Assembly: GCA_944389715.1 (NCBI GenBank)
Contig: CALXNI010000015.1
Coordinates: forward strand, 1 to 22,144
DNA from: an uncultured Clostridia bacterium
GTDB lineage: Bacteria; Bacillota; Clostridia; TANB77; CAG-508
Direction of reading: 5' to 3'
Length of the DNA stretch: 22,144 nt
Shown: piece by piece, positions 16,420 through 22,144 of the stretch
How positions within the stretch are numbered: position 1 is the stretch's first letter
How the letters are laid out: each line of letters begins with the position of its first letter
Program-made: the position numbers and the translations under genes
The notes under the pieces: model-generated
Database searches by the model: none
Told to the model about the DNA's origin: nothing
Seen by the model: the letters and a program-made list of their open reading frames with translations, nothing else

Positions 16420-16790
16420 TTATTTTAAATTATCCATAAAAAACTTTTCAATTTTATCAAAAGGAATAATGTCTACTTTATCATACAAATCAGTATGAAC
16501 AGCATCTGGTATAAGCATTAATTCTTTATTATCTGTATATTTACCATTTTTAATCATATCATTATACGCATCTTTACTAAAATAACAAGAATGTGCTTTT
16601 TCTCCATGAATTATTAAAACTGCATTTCTAATTTCGCCTGCATAAGTATGCTGAGGCGTGTTTATAAATGATAAGCTTGATGTTACATTCCATCCACCAT
16701 TTGAATTTAAGCTCCTTTTATGAATTCATTTACTAAAGTATTAGATGTTCCATGTAAATTATAACTTCCCGTTAATGTTACAATTTTCAT
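16420..16790 (-). pseudogene. Fused remnants of an FMN reductase and an alpha/beta hydrolase
   Basis: From ATG 16790 (AGGAGG upstream) the frame reads MKIVTLTGSYNLHGTSNTL...EFIKG, the start of a NADPH-dependent FMN reductase/flavodoxin-like protein, and stops after 27 residues at 16707. A different frame from about 16712 to 16420 encodes the last ~95 residues of a YcjY-like alpha/beta hydrolase: LIIHGEKAHSCYFSKDAY, then IPDAVHTDLYD with the expected catalytic-His region. The nucleophile half is missing. A deletion joining two neighbouring genes near 16710 explains this. Unlike the five CGG-interrupted genes there is no CGG here and large parts are gone, so this is true decay. Confidence 0.75.
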
Positions 16791-16805
16791 AATAAATTCC
16801 TCCTT

Positions 16806-17417
16806 TCATCCTAATAATTTTAAAATTCCTTTATAAGCAATTTCATATATTGTTAAATATTCAAATGGTACATTTGCTTTCTCCATTGCTTCTTTTTGCT
16901 TATCTGTTACAAATGTATATGGATAAATTCCATACATAAAAGGGAAAAAAGAAAAAATAAATTCATTTTTTTCTTTCTCACTCATAGTAGTAGAAAATTT
17001 ATCAAGACATTTTTTTACGGCTTTAATTGAATTTCCATAGGCAGATTTAAAATCAGCTAATGCTTCCATTCTACTATTTTCCTCCATATCATATAAATTC
17101 ATTGCCAGTAACTTTAGCAATGTTGGTCTTTTTTCAATTGTGTGTGCTAAATCACTTGCAAATGATTCTTTTGTCAATTTATCATTTTCTTCATACATCT
17201 TGTTTAAGTCATCTATCCATTTTTCATATTCTCTTTGGAAAAGTGCTAGAAAAATTTCTTCTTTCGTTTCAAAATAATTATATATTGATGTTCGTGAAAA
17301 AGAAGTGTTTTCTCCAATCTGTTTTATAGTTATATCCTTAAAATTTTCCTTTTTATAAAGTTCTTCACAAGCATTTATAATTTCTTCTCTTCTAATATCA
17401 ACCATTTTTTTAGTCAT
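16806..17417 (-). CDS. TetR/AcrR family transcriptional regulator
   Basis: 203 residues. The N-terminal helix-turn-helix is clear (IINACEELYKKENF, IKQIGENTSFSRTSIYNYFETKEEIFLALF). The ligand domain is TetR-like and unassigned. ATG 17417 is chosen because GGTGGAG lies upstream; GTG 17444 would start inside the operator. Two copies of the palindrome TGACACAGTGTCA overlap its promoter, indicating autorepression. The gene runs into the reductase/hydrolase remnant 15 bases downstream, so it probably once controlled that now broken operon. Confidence 0.88.
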   Translation of the reverse strand: MTKKMVDIRREEIINACEELYKKENFKDITIKQIGENTSFSRTSIYNYFETKEEIFLALFQREYEKWIDDLNKMYEENDKLTKESFASDLAHTIEKRPTLLKLLAMNLYDMEENSRMEALADFKSAYGNSIKAVKKCLDKFSTTMSEKEKNEFIFSFFPFMYGIYPYTFVTDKQKEAMEKANVPFEYLTIYEIAYKGILKLLG

Positions 17418-17438
17418 TCTATTATCTCCACCTTTTTT

Positions 17439-17451
17439 TGACACAGTGTCA
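17439..17451. promoter_or_regulatory. TetR operator, proximal copy
   Basis: TGACACAGTGTCA, a perfect odd-length palindrome between the promoter -10 box and the TetR start codon. It is identical to the copy at 17477-17489, with 38 bp between centres. Confidence 0.8.
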
Positions 17452-17461
17452 GTCTAATTGT

Positions 17462-17490
17462 TATATATCATTTTTCTGACACAGTGTCAA
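17462..17490 (-). promoter_or_regulatory. Sigma-A promoter of the TetR gene
   Basis: On the minus strand TTGACA (17490-17485), 17 bases, then TATATA (17467-17462): a consensus -35 with ideal spacing. The -35 box is part of the distal operator, so bound repressor would block RNA polymerase. Confidence 0.75.
17477..17489. promoter_or_regulatory. TetR operator, distal copy over the -35 box
   Basis: Second exact copy of TGACACAGTGTCA, overlapping the -35 hexamer of the TetR promoter. Confidence 0.8.
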
Positions 17491-17500
17491 CACTTTTTTA

Positions 17501-17534
17501 ACAAAAAAATTGAGTGACCTTTAATGGACACTCA
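17501..17534 (-). terminator. Terminator overlapping the tcdA stop codon
   Basis: On the minus strand TGAGTGTCC / GGTCACTCA forms a 9-bp stem with one mismatch, followed by ATTTTTTTGTT. The TGA stop is the first triplet of the stem. Confidence 0.75.
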
Positions 17535-18239
17535 TTTAGAATTTTCCTTTATTATATCTTTTACAACTTCTCCTGCAATTATAAGTCCTGCTACAGATGG
17601 AACAAATGAAATACTACCTGGAATTTGTTTTCGATTTTCTTCATCTTTTTTAATTTTTATAGGCTCTTCTTTTGAATACACTACTTTAAGTTTTTTTATA
17701 CCCTTATGTTTTAATTCTTTTCTCAAAACTTTTGCTAAAGGACATACACTTGTCTTGTATATATCTGATACCTCAAATCTTGTTGGATCTAATTTGTTAC
17801 CTGTTCCCATACTAGATATTATTGGAATTTTTAATTTTTCTGCTCTAATCACTAACTCTAATTTAGCTGTTACTGTATCTATTGCATCTACAATATATGA
17901 TATTGTTTTATCTAGTATTCCTTTTGTTTCTGGCATAAAAAACTCTTTATAAGTTTCCACATTAGCTTCTGGATTTATTTCTAAAATTCTCTCTTTAGCA
18001 ACTTCTACTTTCGACCTTCCTATTGTTTTTTTTGTTGCTATAATTTGTCTGTTTAAATTACTTAAAGAAACATTATCATTATCTACTAATATAAAATTTC
18101 CTACTCCTGCTCTTGCTAAAGCTTCTACAACAAAAGACCCAACTCCACCTATTCCAAATATAGCTACTTTTGATTTACTTAATTTTTCTATTCCGTTTTT
18201 TCCAATTAATAATTCTGTTCTTGAAAATTGTTCTAACAT
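17532..18239 (-). CDS. tcdA: tRNA threonylcarbamoyladenosine dehydratase (TcdA/CsdL)
   Basis: 235 residues, E1/ThiF-like. It uses ATP to cyclise t6A37 to ct6A in ANN-reading tRNAs. The N-terminus QFSRTELLIGKNGIEKL is typical of TcdA. The nucleotide loop is FGIGGVGSF, the Asp-containing segment is VDNDNVSLSNLNRQ, and the conserved cysteine region is SVCPLAKVLRKELK. AGGAGAAAG precedes the ATG. The length is normal. One CGG at 18195 is out of frame. A ThiF or MoeB role is less likely because no C-terminal zinc CxxC pairs are present. Confidence 0.88.
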   Translation of the reverse strand: MLEQFSRTELLIGKNGIEKLSKSKVAIFGIGGVGSFVVEALARAGVGNFILVDNDNVSLSNLNRQIIATKKTIGRSKVEVAKERILEINPEANVETYKEFFMPETKGILDKTISYIVDAIDTVTAKLELVIRAEKLKIPIISSMGTGNKLDPTRFEVSDIYKTSVCPLAKVLRKELKHKGIKKLKVVYSKEEPIKIKKDEENRKQIPGSISFVPSVAGLIIAGEVVKDIIKENSK

Positions 18240-18411
18240 TTCTTTCTCCTTAACTTTATTTAACGTTTTTTTCTATTAATCTCATTTTTTTATTCTCCTA
18301 TATTATTTTATAACAATATTTAAACTTAATTTATCTATTTTGTCAATGTGTTCAGATAATATATATCTTTAACAGATTATAATTCATATTTTAGTAATTT
18401 CTTTGGAGAGC

Positions 18412-18429
18412 GGGCGATTAAAATCGCCC
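18412..18429. repeat. GTAGGGG-family hairpin in the tcdA/cohesin gap
   Basis: A 7-bp stem GGGCGAT / ATCGCCC with loop TAAA, ending CCCCTAC. The rest of the 18240-18473 gap is AT-rich and I see no gene in it. Confidence 0.75.
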
Positions 18430-18473
18430 CTACATTTTCTCTACAATCTTAAATTTTGGTCTGAACATTAACT

Positions 18474-19724
18474 TTATTTTTTATCTCTAAATTTATATTT
18501 ATAAACTAAAAATGTAACTATAGCAATTAATATAATAGCCACTACAATTATTAATACTATATTTGTATTATTCAGTTTTGTTTCTTCAACTTGATTATTA
18601 TTTTCAATTTTTTCTTCTATATTGTCTTCCTGCATAATTGAAGATAGTTTTTTTGCTTGTAGTTCTTCTTCTATATGATGCTCTGTTTCCTCCTCTTCGC
18701 TTCTTCTATGCACATTTATATAATATTTTTTTATAGTAGTTCCGTTTTCAGCAGTTACTATAACCTGAATACTATTGTCACCGATATTCATTTTATCATT
18801 TCCTAATATTTTGACTGTTGCATTTTCTCTTTGAGGTATTGCTAGTATATTAATGTCTTCGATATTATTTGGTATTTCTATTTTGTATTCTGTCATATCA
18901 TTAGAAAATTCAGGATTTAATGTTCCTTCCCTTATTGCAAGTGTTTCTAAATTTGCGTTTGCTGCGTCTATATCATCTGTTCTAGTCACATATATTTTAT
19001 AAATTGACGTTTTTGTTTTATCTTCGGATTCAACTTTTATATCAATTGTGTTTTCACCTAATTTTAAGTTGTTGTTTCCTGTTACTGTTACAGTTGATTT
19101 GCTATTTTCAGGTATTGCAGTTACTTCTAAATTATCAATAGATGTGTTTGCAATAAAATAATATTCTTTTATATCTTTATCAAAATCTGGACTTATTCCC
19201 TCATGATTTAATCTTAAAATACTTAAATTTGTATTATCACTACTATCATTTCCTTGTGTTTCGTTAAGTGGCGCCGTTTGCTCATTAAAATTTCCTATTT
19301 CTATTTCTAAATTATTATCATTAATATTTACTATTTCTCCGTTAGAATTATAAAATTCTCCTGTAACTACTATGTTTGCTGTTCCATCTTGAATAGCTTT
19401 AAATTTAAAACTATCAACTAAAATATTATCTTTATTTTCACCATTATCACTAACCCAAGAATATAAAACTCTATTAGACAAATTGTTTGAATTTTGTGGA
19501 CCACCTATATATTCTAATCTACTTGCATCCCAGTAAATTTCTAATGTAAATGAAGCCACTTTTACGTCTTTCAACTCAATACTTACATTAATTTCTTCTC
19601 CCGCTTCCACTTTTGTTTTATCTGATGAAAGCATAAGCGTACTTTGCGCAAAGCTTATATTCGTGTTTAAAACGAACATAAGAAATAATAAAATTAATAT
19701 AAAAATTTTTTTGATTTTTTTCAT
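18474..19724 (-). CDS. Membrane-anchored cohesin-domain protein with two cadherin-like repeats
   Basis: 416 residues. The signal peptide is about 1-27 (hydrophobic run ILILLFLMFVLNTNISFAQ). A cohesin-like domain follows at about 28-145 (SSDKTKVEAGEEINVSIEL, FTLEIYWDASRLEYI, VDSFKFKA). Then come two cadherin-like beta-sandwich repeats (LSILRLNHEGISPDF... and LETLAIREGTLNPEF..., each ending in a YKIYVTR/YYINVHR-like strand). A charged Glu/Asn linker, one C-terminal membrane helix (IVLIIVVAIILIAIVTFLV) and a basic tail end it. The protein therefore presents a cohesin outside the cell. The upstream gene on the same strand ends in a dockerin, its likely partner. ATG 19724 follows GAGG; GTG 19730 would lie inside that site. 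Five CGG trinucleotides are out of frame. Confidence 0.8.
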   Translation of the reverse strand: MKKIKKIFILILLFLMFVLNTNISFAQSTLMLSSDKTKVEAGEEINVSIELKDVKVASFTLEIYWDASRLEYIGGPQNSNNLSNRVLYSWVSDNGENKDNILVDSFKFKAIQDGTANIVVTGEFYNSNGEIVNINDNNLEIEIGNFNEQTAPLNETQGNDSSDNTNLSILRLNHEGISPDFDKDIKEYYFIANTSIDNLEVTAIPENSKSTVTVTGNNNLKLGENTIDIKVESEDKTKTSIYKIYVTRTDDIDAANANLETLAIREGTLNPEFSNDMTEYKIEIPNNIEDINILAIPQRENATVKILGNDKMNIGDNSIQVIVTAENGTTIKKYYINVHRRSEEEETEHHIEEELQAKKLSSIMQEDNIEEKIENNNQVEETKLNNTNIVLIIVVAIILIAIVTFLVYKYKFRDKK

Positions 19725-19771
19725 AAACACCTCAAATATAAATTGTAATTCGTGTGATTAAAATTATTTTA

Positions 19772-19944
19772 AAATCTGTAGGGGTCGCACCCCTGGGCGA
19801 CCCTTAAATATTGATATGCGGGTCGCCGTGGACGGCGACCCCTACAACATTTGCAATAAATTTGCTGTTTGCGGGCGGGTGTAGAACCCCGCCCCTACAT
19901 ATCCAAAATCCAAATTCTCAATTCCAAATTCTATTCTACAAATT
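19772..19944. repeat. GC-rich triple-hairpin dispersed repeat, copy 2
   Basis: Direct repeat of 1-165, with the same three hairpins and the same AT-rich tail. It lies between the glucosaminidase stop codon (only five bases away) and the cohesin gene, so transcripts reading from one to the other would carry three strong hairpins. A short open frame over it is not a gene. Confidence 0.9.
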
Positions 19945-19949
19945 CCAAT

Positions 19950-22144
19950 TCATTGTTCAATTAATTTTAACCCCAATATATGTCTTTGAATTAATAATAA
20001 ATCTAAAGACGTTGGGTTTCTTCCATTTTTATTTATATTACCTGCTTTAATAAATATATCGTGTAATTTTTCTACTTCTAATATATGCCTTTGCAGTACT
20101 AATAAGTCTACACTATTTATTTTTGCATCACCATTTACATCACCATATATAATAATTTTATATTCCATTTTTACTATATTATTTTCATCTACGATTTTTA
20201 TTATTGAACCAGTTCCTACAAACTTATTATCTTCTAATAATTCTCCTTTACTATTATATATTTCTATATTATATACTGTATTAATTTTATTTTTTATTTC
20301 GGAAACTTTAAGCTTCGAAATATCCCATCCGCTTATTTCATTTCCTTCTATTCTTAATTCATCAGAAAATTTAAGTTCGTCATCTTGAAGTTTTTGAAGT
20401 ACAGTAACTTTAATTTCTTTTGTTATATTTCCATCTACAGATTTTACAATAATTTTTGTGTTTCCCTCATTAATAGCAGTTACAAGTCCAGTACTATCAA
20501 CTTTTACTACATTTTCTTTTTCTAGGGTGTAAGTAACATTTTGATTACTTGCATCTTCTGGATAGAAAATTGGTTTTATAACAAATGTAGATCCCTCCTC
20601 AAGAGTTAAATCTTCTACATTTAGTTCCATATCTTGAACAGGAGAATATACTTGTATTTCTATACTATTTGACACATTGTTTTCTTTTGCTTTAACAGTA
20701 ATTGTCGCTTTTCCTGATTTTATGCCTAAAATATTTCCTGTGCTATCTACACTTGCAATCTTACTATCATTAGATATATATTCTACTTCATGATCTTTTG
20801 CTTCTTCTGGCAAAATTTCTACATTTAATTTTTTTGTTTCTCCTTTATTTATTGTTGTGTTATCAATAGATATGTTTATTTGCTCTATTTGTTTTTCCGG
20901 TACTTCCTTTAAATAACTTTGAAAAGCATATCCAACCATTCCATTAGAAAGCTGAACCTTGTCCCATAATTCACCATACTGTTTTCCTTTTGCAATTCTT
21001 GTCATAACCTCATTTTTATCCACTAAGGTTAAAGATTCATAAGAAGTAGAAGGTCCAATCCTTATATTTAATGTTGTATTTACATCTGCATATACTTTTG
21101 TATTGTCTTTAGTAAAATCACTTTCTAAAATATTTGGGTTTTCTGTTGGTGTACTTGGCATATTGTTGTATACTGGGATAATAAATTCTATACTATCATT
21201 TAATAAACCTGTGTTTGAATAACCATTATATGTTAATTTTGATTCGCTGTATGGTGCAAGAACATTTGTCATATATTGGTGCCAAAAAAGTTCTCCTCCT
21301 GTATTACTAGTTACGTGGAATTTTTGTAAATAAACTGTGTCTTGTCCTAAATGTATATAGCTAGACCCTATAAATATTCCTCCACCAGTTATTGCTCTTT
21401 CTTTTGTATTCCAAGGTATCAAGTATTTAGCTTTTGTTTCAGCACTTGCTCCTTTGCCATCTTTTGCATATTGAAGCCCATTTTTTATTGCACCCATTGG
21501 CTCTGATGAACTAGTTGCACCTATGTTATAAAAATTATATAGTCCCTTAAAGCCTTCTACTGTTCCGCTGATTGAACTATGAGATAAGAATGGACCTACT
21601 TCTTGCTTAATTCTAGATGCTAAATGGAAACTATTTACTTTAGATGTTTTTCCAGCAGATAAAATTAAATCAGAATATTTACTAGTCGTTGTAATTTTAT
21701 TACCATTACTATCTAAATAATCAACAATTCTATTATAAAATTCTGTTCCATATAAAATTTTTTCAATTCCTGTTATATTATTTGTTGTTTCATTATATGA
21801 TAGACCTTCAAATTGAAATATTCTTACTTCATTTAAAAAATTTCTAGGATCCATTGCATACTCAACAGCTCTTCTTGAAGAATCAACCCATCCTGCATCA
21901 ACCTCTACATTATATTCGCCTGGCTTAGTATTTTTCCATCTATCTGAATATGATTTAGGAACTAAATTTTTACCAAATACATTTTCATTATCAATTACAT
22001 ATTTCCAGTCTAAATTTGTATAAAGTGCAGTAAAACTCCAATTAGGATGCTTCTTTTGAAGTTCATACAAATATGGCTTATATGAATCAGGAAAATTCTC
22101 TATCCCCTCTTTTCTATCAGTTGCATAATTTATATTTGAAATTG
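19950..22144 (-). CDS. Cell-wall glucosaminidase with SH3, two Big_2 and dockerin domains (5' end outside window)
   Basis: Open to the window edge, so the start and signal peptide are missing; about 731 residues are visible. It begins with a clostridial wall-hydrolase segment (FPDSYKPYLYELQKKHPNWS). A GH73-like glucosaminidase domain follows (LASRIKQEVGPFLS, with the likely catalytic Glu, GLYNFYNIGA, ELFWHQYMTNV). Then come a bacterial SH3 domain (TLNIRIGPSTSYESL), two Big_2 Ig-like domains (KGETKKLNVEILPEEA; EEGSTFVIKPIFYPEDA) and a C-terminal type I dockerin with duplicated calcium-loop segments (DVNGDAKINSVDLLVLQRH and GNINKNGRNPTSLDLLLIQ). It probably trims peptidoglycan while docked on the cohesin protein encoded downstream. 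Three CGG trinucleotides, all out of frame. Confidence 0.85.
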   Translation of the reverse strand, partial: ISNINYATDRKEGIENFPDSYKPYLYELQKKHPNWSFTALYTNLDWKYVIDNENVFGKNLVPKSYSDRWKNTKPGEYNVEVDAGWVDSSRRAVEYAMDPRNFLNEVRIFQFEGLSYNETTNNITGIEKILYGTEFYNRIVDYLDSNGNKITTTSKYSDLILSAGKTSKVNSFHLASRIKQEVGPFLSHSSISGTVEGFKGLYNFYNIGATSSSEPMGAIKNGLQYAKDGKGASAETKAKYLIPWNTKERAITGGGIFIGSSYIHLGQDTVYLQKFHVTSNTGGELFWHQYMTNVLAPYSESKLTYNGYSNTGLLNDSIEFIIPVYNNMPSTPTENPNILESDFTKDNTKVYADVNTTLNIRIGPSTSYESLTLVDKNEVMTRIAKGKQYGELWDKVQLSNGMVGYAFQSYLKEVPEKQIEQINISIDNTTINKGETKKLNVEILPEEAKDHEVEYISNDSKIASVDSTGNILGIKSGKATITVKAKENNVSNSIEIQVYSPVQDMELNVEDLTLEEGSTFVIKPIFYPEDASNQNVTYTLEKENVVKVDSTGLVTAINEGNTKIIVKSVDGNITKEIKVTVLQKLQDDELKFSDELRIEGNEISGWDISKLKVSEIKNKINTVYNIEIYNSKGELLEDNKFVGTGSIIKIVDENNIVKMEYKIIIYGDVNGDAKINSVDLLVLQRHILEVEKLHDIFIKAGNINKNGRNPTSLDLLLIQRHILGLKLIEQ

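Noticed and set aside
16707..16790. The 27-codon frame as a genuine leader peptide
   Set aside because: It matches the N-terminus of FMN reductases and ends at a deletion junction with a hydrolase remnant, so decay explains it better.

Overview
The window comes from an AT-rich, endospore-forming, low-GC Firmicute of the Clostridia type. Evidence for this is the strong AGGAGG-type ribosome binding sites, the AGA-dominated arginine usage, a spoIIM gene, a dockerin/cohesin pair, a clostridial PBP1A with an Asn/Ser/Asp/Glu-rich tail and a Bacillus-type LexA box. Position 1 starts exactly where a dispersed repeat starts, so it may be a contig edge. No tRNA, rRNA, CRISPR array or phage module is visible.

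Layout. 1-340: GC-rich hairpin repeat and AT-rich spacer. 341-3560 (minus): GNAT acetyltransferase and class A penicillin-binding protein. 3720-6106 (plus): GH30 glycosidase and a Xer-type recombinase bracketed by small hairpins. 6166-6462 (minus): LysM protein of YneA type next to a LexA-like box. 6793-8332 (plus): guaA, convergent with guaB (8394-9908, minus). 10001-13634 (minus): xerD, spoIIM, an endonuclease-Q-like PHP protein, a 60-residue protein and a degenerate HD-GYP protein. 13740-14175 (minus): rnhA, divergent from tmcAL (14274-15497, plus). tmcAL meets yebC (15572-16291, minus) inside an 80-bp perfect palindrome. 16420-17490: a decayed TetR-controlled locus. 17532-18239: tcdA. 18474-22144 (minus): a membrane-anchored cohesin protein and a dockerin-bearing cell-wall glucosaminidase, separated by a second copy of the 1-165 repeat.

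Main result. Five conserved genes (the PBP1A gene, the GH30 gene, guaA, spoIIM, rnhA) appear broken by +1 frameshifts, six in total. Every one lies exactly at an in-frame CGG on the sense strand. Skipping the C (reading CGGN as one codon, glycine from GGN) restores full-length, family-standard proteins, often at an invariant glycine beside the active site. In my hand scan of about 6,400 codons on both strands, CGG is never an ordinary in-frame arginine codon. CGG out of frame occurs about 30 times without consequence. The simplest reading is that CGG has left the triplet code in this organism and acts as a +1 frameshift or quadruplet codon (CGGN = Gly). Systematic sequence error is the main alternative, but the reading-phase and sense-strand dependence argue against it. 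Genes carrying these sites are annotated here as single intact CDSs.

How the genes work together. guaB and guaA make GMP from IMP. The PBP1A, SpoIIM, YneA-like, cohesin and glucosaminidase proteins act on the envelope, division and sporulation. TmcAL and TcdA modify tRNAs and YebC is translation-linked. XerD, EndoQ and RNase HI maintain the chromosome.
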